A stretch of 64,000 nucleotides of DNA from Cupriavidus agavae (GCF_004217045.1 NZ_SGXM01000001.1:744001-808000), one strand, 5' to 3'; counted from the stretch's first letter, positions 28,548-36,381 are shown. Program-made: numbers and translations. The notes: generated by a model from the letters alone, not told the origin.

Positions 28548-29939
28548 TTACTGCAGCGGTGAATTCTCAACCAAATCAGCTTGCATGGACGAGTTTCCAT
28601 GCATGGCGATGAGTCCGAGAGCCGTTTCGACTAAGATACCGACGCGATCGACCGTGGCAACGCATAGATCGGTGCTATCAGATGCCACATCCACTTCGCC
28701 AGCTGCAGCTTGTTTGAACGTGCTGATGTCGGGCTCGACGTTCGCCGCCGCAAGCAATGTCACTGTGCCGCGAGTTGGCAAAGGGTCGGCATGCCACGTG
28801 AACAGCAACATCACGTGCACCGTGAGGCCTTGGTTGTCTCGCAGTTGGATTTGGACCGTCTCGCTTCCTTTAGCAAAAGAGGTTAGCGTAAAGGCTCCAC
28901 TGATCAATGGCAGTAGAGACTGCCTTAGGGCCGCTTCGCAATTGCGAACGAATCCGTCCCGTTTAAGCACGATGCTACGTTGTTGTTGGTCAAATTCACG
29001 CTTTGCTTGCGCTGTTGCACGAACCTGTACGCTATTCGCTCTCAGTCGGTCGGCGCCGGTAAGATCGGGGGAGACGAATCTATCCCATGAAACCAACCGC
29101 AGACGTAGATTCGGATCCTTGACAAGGCAATGCGATGCCAGCAAAGCGAGAGAGGCGTGTTCTGCGGATGCTGAACTTAAGTTGGGCAGCTCTCTGAACA
29201 CCGCCATTGAAATGACGTGCTTGTTCTCAGTTCGAGCGGCTTCCGAAAACAGCGGACGCTTCACCAACAAGTCATGGAGGACCCCGCCGATTTGGTAGAA
29301 CGTAAGCGCCCGCCACATCTCGGCTGAGGGGACCTCCAGTCGGAAAAGGTACTCGGGGGAACTGTATTGAGCAGTGGCCACAAATGGCCGCCGCTGACCG
29401 TGATCCGTTGCATCAGCGCTTTCCTCGTCAGTGCTTGCGGCTCGGACTACTCCCAAATCGATTAGTCTCAGTTCCGAAAAGTCTGCTGCGACCAGAATGT
29501 TTTCAGGCTTAATGTCCCGATGGACGATGCCTTTGTCCTCAAGAAATCTGGCCGCTTCTACGAGCTGATCTAAGAGCTTGGGGATGACCCCCTCCGGCAC
29601 CTTACCAAGGGTGTCTTTCAGCGTGTCCCAAGGCACGTACTCCATTTCCAGAAAACACCCGTCGTCATTGACAACAATCTCGTGAATCTGGACAAGGAAT
29701 TTGCAATGATGACCAATGAGTCCGCGCTGGAGCTCAATCCGTCTGAGCTCAGCAGCTCCATTTTTTCCTAGCAGAAGGGACGGGTCGTAGACCTTAAGTG
29801 CGAAAAGCTTGCCTGCGTCCTCAGCGATGTAGACGGCTGCGGAGCCGCCTGCGGCCAACGGCTTCACGATTTTGCCTCCTCGCATTTCGAGGTAGCGCTC
29901 TGCAAGTGGTTGGAGCTGTTGGAGAAGCTCTTGGTCCAT
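28548..29939 (-). CDS. Hanks-type Ser/Thr protein kinase with unknown C-terminal domain
   Basis: 463 residues, cytoplasmic (no membrane segment). The kinase domain spans about 20-290: Gly-rich loop AAGGSAAVY (29-37), catalytic Lys49 in FALKVYD, HRDIKPEN with Asp142 and Asn147, DLG (161-163) in place of DFG, and SPE (194-196) for APE. All residues needed for phosphotransfer are present. The last 170 residues are a separate region of no recognised family with short beta-rich stretches. It heads the three-gene operon. Confidence 0.9.
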   Translation of the reverse strand: MDQELLQQLQPLAERYLEMRGGKIVKPLAAGGSAAVYIAEDAGKLFALKVYDPSLLLGKNGAAELRRIELQRGLIGHHCKFLVQIHEIVVNDDGCFLEMEYVPWDTLKDTLGKVPEGVIPKLLDQLVEAARFLEDKGIVHRDIKPENILVAADFSELRLIDLGVVRAASTDEESADATDHGQRRPFVATAQYSSPEYLFRLEVPSAEMWRALTFYQIGGVLHDLLVKRPLFSEAARTENKHVISMAVFRELPNLSSASAEHASLALLASHCLVKDPNLRLRLVSWDRFVSPDLTGADRLRANSVQVRATAQAKREFDQQQRSIVLKRDGFVRNCEAALRQSLLPLISGAFTLTSFAKGSETVQIQLRDNQGLTVHVMLLFTWHADPLPTRGTVTLLAAANVEPDISTFKQAAAGEVDVASDSTDLCVATVDRVGILVETALGLIAMHGNSSMQADLVENSPLQ

Positions 29940-30091
29940 GGCTAGATCCGGGTTGTTTTCGCAGTAATTCTATCGTCCTGGGCGCCTATTGCACCCCAGA
30001 TGCGACCCCACCCATCCGGGGTATCGATTCGTTGAATCAAACCTGTGCAGGCACCTCTGCTGCGGTCTGGCAGCAGAGGTGGGGAAAATGC

Positions 30092-30432
30092 CGTGGCGTC
30101 GTGGCAAGGTCTGCCAAAGGGACGGCGGAGCCTTATAAATCAACGGATTATCCCGCCGTGGCATGCCACGAAAGCGTGTGTGGCGGCCTTTCCGTTCTGT
30201 GGCTCAAAAAATAGGCAGTGACCTGAAACCGTGGCACGTGTCCATCACCTTTTTCCGCTGTCTTTCTCTTCTTTCTCTTTGATTTGAAAAGAAAAAAGGA
30301 GAGGAAGAGGGGGAGGAGGCCCAAATAGCCGATGTGGCAAAAGGCGAGCAAAGCGTGGCAAGTTGTAGCAAAATTGTGGGACTATTTTTCTTATAAATCA
30401 AATGGTTAGGTCGTGGTTGCCACGGTGCCACG
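30092..30432. other. Iteron array, possible replication origin or multi-site operator
   Basis: Seven exact copies of CGTGGCA or its complement: 30100-30106, 30157-30163, 30164-30170 (inverse), 30230-30236, 30354-30360, 30418-30424 (inverse) and 30426-30432 (inverse). The second and third form a 14-bp palindrome. CTTATAAATCAA occurs twice exactly, at 30132-30143 and 30390-30401. Fewer than 0.1 copies of a 7-mer would be expected by chance. Iterons plus AT-rich repeats beside a primase-like gene resemble satellite or plasmid origins. Confidence 0.6.
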
Positions 30433-30535
30433 GGCATTTTCAGGTTGCATGCTCCCTAGCCGCCTAGCCAAGCTCGACGCGGCAGCGCGCCGGAGGCCGA
30501 CCGCCTGCGCAGCCAACTCGAAGACTGTGGGCAAG

Positions 30536-30557
30536 AAAAAGCCCGCACATGGCGGGC
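30536..30557 (-). terminator. Minus-strand Rho-independent terminator after the primase-like gene
   Basis: On the minus strand GCCCGC, loop CATGT, GCGGGC (30557-30541) is followed by TTTTTC. It lies 24 nt after the primase-like stop and should end the integrase transcript, leaving the kinase cassette with its own promoter. Confidence 0.8.
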
Positions 30558-30581
30558 CTATACAATGGGCGCAGCAGGGTG

Positions 30582-31295
30582 CTACGGGGGCATTCGGGCG
30601 TCTTCGATTTCAGGTATGGCCTCAAGGCCGAGCCGTTCCAGACTTGGCACGCTGATGGCGGTCATATGAGCATGGCGCCGACCATGGATACGCTTTTCCA
30701 CGTCGTCCAGCAGCTTGCCGGCATGCTTGGGGACGACCCCAGATTGCAGCAGCTGCTGTTTGAAAATGCGTGCGGTCTTGATGGGCAGCGCATCGAACTT
30801 CTGCCGCAGATGCGGTGCCGTCGCGATATGGTCCATTACGTGGCTCGGCCGCACGAAAAGAGCCATGACCGCTTCATCGATGCCCCGGCCCAACAGATAG
30901 GAAACCGCAGGGCTCGCATCAGCGCGAGCTTTATCCGCTATGTATTCCTCGGTGCTTTTCTTCGATGGAAGCCCGCGCGGCTCGGTACTTGGCATGGGCA
31001 TCCCATACCAGTCACCCAACAACTTGGCAGCGTCCATCGGGCCATCGATGTCGGGTAGGCAATGAATGACGAGATCGATGCAGGAGCCACCCGTCTCGGT
31101 AGACCAATCCTTCCAAGAACGTCCATTGTCATAAATCGACAGAGAAGGGCTCTTGTCGGTGTGGTGAGGGCTGTGATAGTTGCCCTTGGCGCCGCTGCGC
31201 CTCAGGTCCAATCGCTCGGCCACGTCGTGCAGATCGATGCCGCGCTTGAGTTCATCAAACCACGCGCGGAGGGCAAGATTGTGCTGTGTTTGCAT
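30582..31295 (-). CDS. Primase-like protein with degenerate CHC2 zinc finger
   Basis: About 237 residues from ATG 31295; an in-frame GTG at 31307 is an alternative. Residues about 18-75 align with the DnaG/P4 zinc-binding domain: GNYHSPHHTDKSPSLSI, then RSWKDWSTETGGSCIDLV. The shape of CPFHxEKTPSF...CFGCGxGGDxIDFV is kept, but the Cys ligands are replaced (His/Ser and Trp-Ser), so zinc binding is doubtful. No TOPRIM or helicase domain follows, unlike full P4-type primases, so it may be a remnant or a stand-alone DNA-binding part. It starts 18 nt after the preceding gene. Confidence 0.72.
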   Translation of the reverse strand: MQTQHNLALRAWFDELKRGIDLHDVAERLDLRRSGAKGNYHSPHHTDKSPSLSIYDNGRSWKDWSTETGGSCIDLVIHCLPDIDGPMDAAKLLGDWYGMPMPSTEPRGLPSKKSTEEYIADKARADASPAVSYLLGRGIDEAVMALFVRPSHVMDHIATAPHLRQKFDALPIKTARIFKQQLLQSGVVPKHAGKLLDDVEKRIHGRRHAHMTAISVPSLERLGLEAIPEIEDARMPP

Positions 31296-31313
31296 GGGCA
31301 GCCTCACAGCATG

Positions 31314-31853
31314 TCATGGACATGGCTCAGTGCTTCGTCCAGACGTTGTTTGAGAGGGCTCCCGGCGTTGGAGTAGGCCGTGGCTAGCGCCTAGATAGAA
31401 CTTTGCTTCCATAACGAAGTGCAATGCCTCCGGCAGCTGATTGCACTCAATCTGTCCTTGCGCTGCACTGAGGTTGAAGACGGCCGCGGCGATGTCTTCG
31501 AGGATCGCTTCGTTATAGACGCTGCTAGGCGTAAGCTTTCGTAGAAACGCCGCCGTTGCAGCTGCACAAGCCTCCGCCATGACACGTGCTTCTGGGGAAA
31601 TGTTCGGTGGGTCGTCCGAGTTGTCCGCGAGCATCTCGCGGTCTTGAACTCCAAACAACACCATCAGATTTCCATTTGGTCGAACGCCGAATCGCTTCTC
31701 ATAGTCGTCTTCCACTTCGGGAAATCCGTCGCCTATCGAAACGCCGAAGGCTTCTGCAAACATTTCCTCCAGTTGTTGGTTCGTCTTGTTGAGCTGGTCT
31801 TGCAGTAGCGATACTGCTTCCATTGAATCTGCAGTCATGGTGTCGTTGTGCAT
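31314..31853 (-). CDS. Hypothetical protein coupled to the integrase gene
   Basis: 179 residues, acidic and mostly helical, with no membrane segment and no recognised family. An N-terminal Gln/Leu-rich stretch (SLLQDQLNKTNQQLEEMFAE) could form a coiled coil. Its ATG overlaps the integrase stop (TAATG on the minus strand), so it is translationally coupled. Directionality factor, regulator or replication accessory are all possible. Confidence 0.7.
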   Translation of the reverse strand: MHNDTMTADSMEAVSLLQDQLNKTNQQLEEMFAEAFGVSIGDGFPEVEDDYEKRFGVRPNGNLMVLFGVQDREMLADNSDDPPNISPEARVMAEACAAATAAFLRKLTPSSVYNEAILEDIAAAVFNLSAAQGQIECNQLPEALHFVMEAKFYLGASHGLLQRREPSQTTSGRSTEPCP

Positions 31854-33106
31854 TACGCCGCCTTTGCTTCCGCAGGATGGGACGCGGCATGTTCATCGAT
31901 GAAGTCGGCCCACCACTGCATTACGCGACGCCGCTCGGGCATGTATTTGGCGTGGTTGTATGCCGCGATCGTTTGGTTGGACTCTTTGTGGGAAAGCTGC
32001 GCTTCTATAACCCGGGGGTCGAAAAGACCGGACTCATTCAGGAGCGTCGACGCAAGGCCCCGGAGTCCGTGGACGGTCTGTTGACCCTTAAAGCCTATCG
32101 AATGAAAGACCTTGTTCATCGCCTCACCCGTGACAGGTTTGAGCACGCTGACTGCACCAGGGAACAATAGGGCGAAATGGCCCGTGTACTGTTTCAGGTC
32201 TTCAAGAAGGGCGATGGCCTGGCGAGACAGCGGGACCACGTGCGGCGTTCCAGAAAGCTTGTGCCACAGGCGACCTTTCATGCGGCCAGACGGCACGTGC
32301 CATTCCGCGTTCTCGAAATCGAACTCTGACCATTCTGCATACCGCAGCTCCCCGCCCCGAATGAAGGTCAAGACGGCCAGCTTCACGGCGGCAACGGTCT
32401 CGGGTCTGCCGGTATATCGATCGATGCGCTGGAGTAGGTCGGGCAACTGCACGTCCGTGACGTGCGGGTAGTGCTTGACCGGAGGTCGAGGTTTCAACTG
32501 CGCAACCATGCCTGCAGACGCGTCCACTGTGGCGCGGCCGGTGCCTATTGCGTACTGGAAGATCTGCCCGGCGGTGACCAGTGCGCGGCGTGGCATTTCA
32601 TAGGCGCCGCGCTTTTCGATCTTGCGGGCCACGGTGAGCAAGAATGCAGGGGTGATCGATGCAATAGGGTGCTGGCCAAGGTCCGGATAGAGGTCGCGCT
32701 CCAGCAGTTGTTTCGTCTTCTGAGCATAGCCGGCGCTCCACGTATCGTTCCTGTGCTTGAGCCACTCTTCGGCAACAGCACGGAAGGTGTTGCGTGCGGC
32801 TTCGGAGACTGTGGCTCGGGCCACGTCCCGGGCGAGAGCTGGGTCGGTCCCATCGGCGAGTTGGGCGCGTGCTGCTTCGCGGCGCTCCCGAGCTGCGCTG
32901 AGGCCGACCGCTGGATAGTCGCCGAACGTGAGCAGGTTCTCGGATTTAGATCCTGGTTTCTGATACTTCATGCGCCATTTCTTGGCGCCGCTGGGGAGCA
33001 ATTCCAGATAGAGGCCGCCACCGTCGCGGAGGCGGTTGCCGCCGTCGGCGCTGTATTTGGCCTGGCGACACTGGAGGTCAGAGAGGGGGAGGATTCGCTT
33101 GGGCAT
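31853..33106 (-). CDS. P4-type tyrosine recombinase (integrase)
   Basis: 417 residues from ATG 33106. The N-terminal arm-binding domain (DUF4102 type: GGGLYLELLPSGAKKWRMKY) is followed by a SAM-like core-binding domain and a catalytic domain. The latter carries Arg in RGGELRYAEW, the box-II TVHGLRGLAST, LSHKES and Tyr residues in AAYNHAKYMPERR, a typical P4/CP4 C-terminus. It drives insertion and excision at the tRNA-Val locus. The frame is open further upstream, but conserved homology starts at MPKRILPLSD. Confidence 0.93.
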   Translation of the reverse strand: MPKRILPLSDLQCRQAKYSADGGNRLRDGGGLYLELLPSGAKKWRMKYQKPGSKSENLLTFGDYPAVGLSAARERREAARAQLADGTDPALARDVARATVSEAARNTFRAVAEEWLKHRNDTWSAGYAQKTKQLLERDLYPDLGQHPIASITPAFLLTVARKIEKRGAYEMPRRALVTAGQIFQYAIGTGRATVDASAGMVAQLKPRPPVKHYPHVTDVQLPDLLQRIDRYTGRPETVAAVKLAVLTFIRGGELRYAEWSEFDFENAEWHVPSGRMKGRLWHKLSGTPHVVPLSRQAIALLEDLKQYTGHFALLFPGAVSVLKPVTGEAMNKVFHSIGFKGQQTVHGLRGLASTLLNESGLFDPRVIEAQLSHKESNQTIAAYNHAKYMPERRRVMQWWADFIDEHAASHPAEAKAA

Positions 33107-33130
33107 GGTGAAAAAACTCCGTACTCTGAA

Positions 33131-33166
33131 AACTATACCCCCATACCCGCATCTGTACCCCAAAAA
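33131..33166. promoter_or_regulatory. Putative integrase arm-binding sites, right end
   Basis: CTATACCCCC (33133-33142), CATACCC and TGTACCCCAAAA (33154-33165) lie just upstream of the integrase ATG. They resemble the tandem CATACCCCGAAA repeats at 25823-25846 near the other end of the island. Confidence 0.5.
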
Positions 33167-33208
33167 GTGATGGTTGGTGCTGGTCAACCTTGGGCAACGA
33201 TAGGCAAC

Positions 33209-33239
33209 AAAAAACCCCGGAAGCCGCTTGGCGCCGGGG
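33209..33239 (-). terminator. tRNA-Val terminator, right island edge
   Basis: On the minus strand CCCCGGCGCC, loop, GGCTTCCGGGG (33239-33215) followed by TTTTTT (33214-33209). It ends the tRNA-Val transcript and shields the integrase gene from read-through. Confidence 0.85.
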
Positions 33240-33245
33240 TTTTCA

Positions 33246-33264
33246 GGCAACGTAAGGTGTTGCT
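33246..33264. repeat. Right attachment-site repeat (attR)
   Basis: GGCAACGTAAGGTGTTGCT, pairing with 25737-25755. It starts 11 nt beyond the encoded CCA end of tRNA-Val rather than inside the tRNA. A partial third copy, GGCAACGATAGG, lies at 33193-33204. Confidence 0.78.
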
Positions 33265-33275
33265 AACCATTGTAC

Positions 33276-33350
33276 TGGTGGGTGGTACAGGGATTGAACC
33301 TGTGACCCCTGCCGTGTGAAGGCAGTGCTCTACCGCTGAGCTAACCACCC
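33276..33350 (-). tRNA. tRNA-Val (anticodon CAC), CCA encoded
   Basis: The minus strand reads GGGTGGTTAGCTCAGCGG and continues through an anticodon arm CTGCC-TTCACAC-GGCAG (anticodon CAC) and the T-arm GGTTCAATCC. The acceptor pairs GGGTGGT with ACCACCC and is followed by ACCA. All arms pair. It is the target-adjacent gene of the island. Confidence 0.95.
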
Positions 33351-33400
33351 CTTTCTGCTTCGTCACCGTTGTTGCTGGTGTCGTGCAGCGGAGAAACGAG

Positions 33401-33429
33401 ATTATGCCGATGTGGCAGTATCTTGTAAA
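33401..33429 (-). promoter_or_regulatory. Promoter of tRNA-Val
   Basis: On the minus strand TTTACA (33429-33424), a 17-nt spacer and CATAAT (33406-33401), about 50 nt upstream of the tRNA 5' end. Good match to a housekeeping sigma-70 promoter. Confidence 0.75.
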
Positions 33430-33479
33430 GCCCTTTTTTCAACTTTCTGCGAGAAAGTCGTGGAGGGCTCACCGCGGGG

Positions 33480-34217
33480 CTACTGCACGGTGGCGCCGGG
33501 GGGTACTTGCATCGGGACCTCGATCTTCCAGACGGTCTTGCCGCCGCTGGCCTTGTCGAGTTCCTTGAGCACGCCGGCGTGGGCCGAGACTTCGGCTTCC
33601 GTGGCCAGCAGGACGGGCAGCGTCAGCGCGGACAGGTCAGCGGTGGCGCGGGCTTCGCCCTGGGCGGCGCCGGTGTCCATGGCGTCGATGACCAGCGAGT
33701 TCTGGCCGCGCGTCATGGCCAGGTAGACCTCGGCCAGCAGTTCGGCATCGAGCAGTGCGCCGTGCAGCGTGCGGTGGCCGTTGCTGACACCCAGGCGGTC
33801 GCACAGGGCGTCGAGCGAGTTGCGCTTGCCGGGGAACATGTTGCGGGCTTCGCGCAGCGTGTCGATCACGTTGCCGGCGTGGGAGCGGAACGGCGGCAGG
33901 CCGTGGCGCTGGAATTCCATGTCGAGGAAGCCGAGGTCGAACGCCGCGTTGTGGATGATCAGCTCGGCGTCCTGCACGTAGTCGCGGATCTCGTGGACGA
34001 CCTCGGCGAATTTCGGCTTGTCGGCCAGGAAGGCGGCGGTGATGCCGTGGATGGCCACCGCTTCCTCGGGCACGTCGCGCTCGGGGTTGATGTAGAAGTG
34101 GAGGTGCCGGCCGGTCAGGCGGCGGTTCACCAGTTCCACGCAGCCGATTTCGATCAGGCGATCGCCGGTGGCGGGGTTCAGGCCGGTGGTTTCGGTATCG
34201 AGGACGATCTGTCGCAT
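33480..34217 (-). CDS. dnaQ: DNA polymerase III epsilon subunit (3'-5' proofreading exonuclease)
   Basis: 245 residues from ATG 34217. Exo I LDTETTGL (Asp7, Glu9), Exo II HNAAFDLGFLD and Exo III HGALLDAELLAEVY give the DEDDh active site. The C-terminal 60 residues form the tail that binds the alpha subunit. Removes mismatched nucleotides during replication. Downstream of rnhA on the same strand (50-nt gap), as in many betaproteobacteria. Confidence 0.95.
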   Translation of the reverse strand: MRQIVLDTETTGLNPATGDRLIEIGCVELVNRRLTGRHLHFYINPERDVPEEAVAIHGITAAFLADKPKFAEVVHEIRDYVQDAELIIHNAAFDLGFLDMEFQRHGLPPFRSHAGNVIDTLREARNMFPGKRNSLDALCDRLGVSNGHRTLHGALLDAELLAEVYLAMTRGQNSLVIDAMDTGAAQGEARATADLSALTLPVLLATEAEVSAHAGVLKELDKASGGKTVWKIEVPMQVPPGATVQ

Positions 34218-34267
34218 GGGGCAGGATTGTAAACGGTTGGCCGGGGCAGGCCGGAATTCAGCGTTTG

Positions 34268-34705
34268 TCAGGCGTTCAGCGATTCCACGCCGCGGTTGGC
34301 CAGACGGTCCGCGCGTTCGTTGCCGGGGTGGCCGTTGTGGCCGCGCACCCAGTGCCATTCGATCACGTGGGGCTGCCGCACCTCGTCCAGGATCTGCCAG
34401 AGGTCGGCATTCTTGACGGGTTTCTTGTCGGCGGTCTTCCAGCCACGCGCCTTCCAGCCGGTAATCCACTCGCTGATGCCTTTCTGCACATACTGCGAGT
34501 CGGTATAGATATTGACCACGCAGGGCCGCTTGAGCGCGCGCAGCGCCTCGATCACGGCCATCAGCTCCATGCGGTTGTTGGTGGTCGGGGTTTCTCCGCC
34601 GAACAGTTCTTTCTCGTGGCCGCCGGCAACGAGTACGGCGCCCCAGCCGCCGGGGCCGGGGTTGCCCTTGCAGGCGCCGTCGGAATAGATGGTGACTTCT
34701 TGCAT
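34268..34705 (-). CDS. rnhA: Ribonuclease HI
   Basis: 145 residues. Degrades RNA in RNA-DNA hybrids. Active-site Asp in [17 protein letters not shown] (near 9), Glu in [13 protein letters not shown] (near 47) and Asp in IYTDSQYV (near 69) are present. It lies between the methyltransferase gene (17-nt gap) and dnaQ on the minus strand, probably one transcript. Confidence 0.96.
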   Translation of the reverse strand: MQEVTIYSDGACKGNPGPGGWGAVLVAGGHEKELFGGETPTTNNRMELMAVIEALRALKRPCVVNIYTDSQYVQKGISEWITGWKARGWKTADKKPVKNADLWQILDEVRQPHVIEWHWVRGHNGHPGNERADRLANRGVESLNA

Positions 34706-34722
34706 TGAATCGATGTTGTGGC

Positions 34723-35529
34723 CTAGCTCTGGGCGTCAGGCGTGGTTGTCTGGGTCTTGCCGTGGGTGCCCGTGGGGGTTGCCACCGGGGCGGACACGGG
34801 GGTCAGCGCGGGTTTGGCGGTTTTCCAGCTCGGGCCGACCAGGCGGATGTTCTTGACGCGCTTGACCGCCGAAATCATGTAGACCGAGCCGAAGATCGGC
34901 CACCAGCGGTCGCCGGCCTTCTCCATGAAGGCGGCGCGCTGCAGCCAGCGGTCGGTGCGGTAGGGCGGGCAGTAGCAGCCGAACCGGCCCCGGATGATTT
35001 CGAATCCGAGCAGCTTCAGCCAGTCCTTGATCCGCACGAATCCGATGGTCTGGGCGTCGCTGGGCAGGAATGGCGTGGCGCCGAGCCGGTTCAGGCCCTG
35101 GCGGGCGCCCCACAGGCTCATCGGGTTGAAGCAGGTCACCACCACGCGCCCCTCGGGCATCAGCACGCGCGACACCTCGCGCAGCACCTCATGCGGATCT
35201 TCGGAAAATTCGAGGATGTGGGGCAGCGTGACCAGGTCGATGCTCTGCGTGTCGAAGGGCAGTTCGTCGAACCGGCACAGCAGCTGGCGGGCGTCGGGAT
35301 GGGTCTGGCGCGGGCCATGGGGGCCGGCGCGGCCGTCCAGCGCCAGCGCCGAGAACGGCATGCGGTTCTCGCGCAGCGTATCGATATGGGGCAGGCCGAG
35401 CTGCACGGCGTGGTAGCCGAAGATGTCCGTCACCGTCCGGTCGTACTGGGCCGCTTCCCAGTCGAGCATGTACTGCCCGGGTGGCGAGGCGAGCCATTCT
35501 TCCCAATCTATAATCGGTCGGTTGGACAT
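34723..35529 (-). CDS. SAM-dependent methyltransferase, class I
   Basis: About 268 residues. The central part has [20 protein letters not shown] and [20 protein letters not shown], typical of type-11-like methyltransferases; the motif-I glycine loop is weak. The substrate is unknown; the neighbourhood (gloB, rnhA, dnaQ) is conserved but not informative. ATG 35529 was chosen; ATG 35541 is possible but would overlap the gloB start on the other strand. No clear ribosome binding site precedes either. Confidence 0.85.
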   Translation of the reverse strand: MSNRPIIDWEEWLASPPGQYMLDWEAAQYDRTVTDIFGYHAVQLGLPHIDTLRENRMPFSALALDGRAGPHGPRQTHPDARQLLCRFDELPFDTQSIDLVTLPHILEFSEDPHEVLREVSRVLMPEGRVVVTCFNPMSLWGARQGLNRLGATPFLPSDAQTIGFVRIKDWLKLLGFEIIRGRFGCYCPPYRTDRWLQRAAFMEKAGDRWWPIFGSVYMISAVKRVKNIRLVGPSWKTAKPALTPVSAPVATPTGTHGKTQTTTPDAQS

Positions 35530-35539
35530 AGGAGCACAC

Positions 35540-36340
35540 ATGTTGAAAGTGGAGCCGATCCCCGCCTTTCAGGACAACTATATCTGGGCCATCCATGACG
35601 GGCATAGTGCCGCGATCGTGGACCCGGGCGAGGCCGCGCCCGTGCTGCGCTTTCTGGCGCAACGCGGTCTGGCACTGGGCGCTATTGTAATCACCCATCA
35701 CCACGGAGATCATCAGGGCGGTGTTGCCGGGCTGCTGGAAGCCCATCCGCGCGGCCCCGACGGCGCCCCGGTGCCGGTCGTCGGGCCGGCTGGCGAGCGG
35801 ATCGGGCACCGCACCCAGGCGGTGCGCGAGGGCGATACCGTGACGCTGCGGCATCCGGCCGCCAGTTTCGGCGTGCTCGACGTGCCGGGCCATACCGCCG
35901 GGCACGTCGCGTACACGGCCGAACTGCCCGGCGTGGGTCACGCGGTATTCTGCGGCGACACGCTGTTCGCCAGCGGCTGCGGGCGGCTGTTCGAGGGCAC
36001 CCCCGCGCAGATGCTGGCCTCGCTGGACAAGTTGGCCGCGCTGCCGGCCGACACGCGCGTCTACTGCGCCCACGAGTACACGCGCAGCAACGTGCGCTTT
36101 GCGCAGGCCGTGGAGCCCGCCAATGCCGAGCTGGCGGCCTGGTCGGTGCGGGTCGAGGCGCTGCGCCAGGCCGATACCCCCACGGTGCCCACGACCATCG
36201 CCCAGGAACGGGCGGTCAACCCGTTCCTGCGCTCGCGCGAGCCCACGGTGCGGCGCGCCGTGGCGGGGCAGGGCGGGGATGTCAGCACCGACGCCGGGGC
36301 CTTTGGCGCGCTGCGCGGCTGGAAGGACGGCTTTCGCTGA
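35540..36340 (+). CDS. gloB: Hydroxyacylglutathione hydrolase (glyoxalase II)
   Basis: 266 residues. Hydrolyses S-D-lactoylglutathione to D-lactate and glutathione in methylglyoxal detoxification. Metallo-beta-lactamase motif [10 protein letters not shown] (His53, His55, Asp57, His58), with later metal ligands in [17 protein letters not shown] and [17 protein letters not shown] lies 5 nt before the ATG. Its start codon is 10 bp from that of the divergent methyltransferase. Confidence 0.95.
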   Translation: MLKVEPIPAFQDNYIWAIHDGHSAAIVDPGEAAPVLRFLAQRGLALGAIVITHHHGDHQGGVAGLLEAHPRGPDGAPVPVVGPAGERIGHRTQAVREGDTVTLRHPAASFGVLDVPGHTAGHVAYTAELPGVGHAVFCGDTLFASGCGRLFEGTPAQMLASLDKLAALPADTRVYCAHEYTRSNVRFAQAVEPANAELAAWSVRVEALRQADTPTVPTTIAQERAVNPFLRSREPTVRRAVAGQGGDVSTDAGAFGALRGWKDGFR

Positions 36341-36381
36341 CGCGAAGGAGTGCGCCAAATTGCATCTTGGGGAAAATCTCA

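Larger units (their letters stand above)
29940..30581. promoter_or_regulatory. 642-bp non-coding region of the island (cassette promoter, iterons, terminator)
   Basis: No convincing gene is present. From right to left it holds a minus-strand terminator (30536-30557), the CGTGGCA iteron array (30092-30432), a pyrimidine/purine tract (30260-30319) and the upstream region of the kinase gene. A TAGAAT at 29972-29967 on the minus strand could be the cassette -10, but its -35 partner is poor. Confidence 0.6.
25700..33264. mobile_element. Genomic island inserted downstream of tRNA-Val(CAC)
   Basis: About 7.5 kb bounded by terminator plus 19-bp repeat on each side (repeats at 25737-25755 and 33246-33264, 18 of 19 identical). 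The P4-type integrase is at the tRNA end and reads away from it. GC is visibly lower and A/T-ending codons are commoner than in the flanks, notably in 25.9-30 kb. Contents: cassette of kinase, helicase and unknown gene; iteron-rich non-coding segment; primase-like gene; small unknown gene; integrase. No conjugation or structural phage genes are seen. Confidence 0.88.

Noticed and set aside
28511..28600. Longer helicase start at 28600
   Set aside because: Would overlap the kinase end by 50 bp with no ribosome binding site, while ATG 28510 has GGAG at ideal spacing.
30413..30655. 80-codon plus-strand frame in the island intergenic region
   Set aside because: It crosses the terminator and the end of the primase-like gene, and has no ribosome binding site or recognisable composition.
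33276..33350. att core inside the tRNA-Val 3' end, as usual for P4 integrases
   Set aside because: The left edge shares only about 7 bp with the tRNA end, whereas the 19-bp repeat and terminator just outside it match well.
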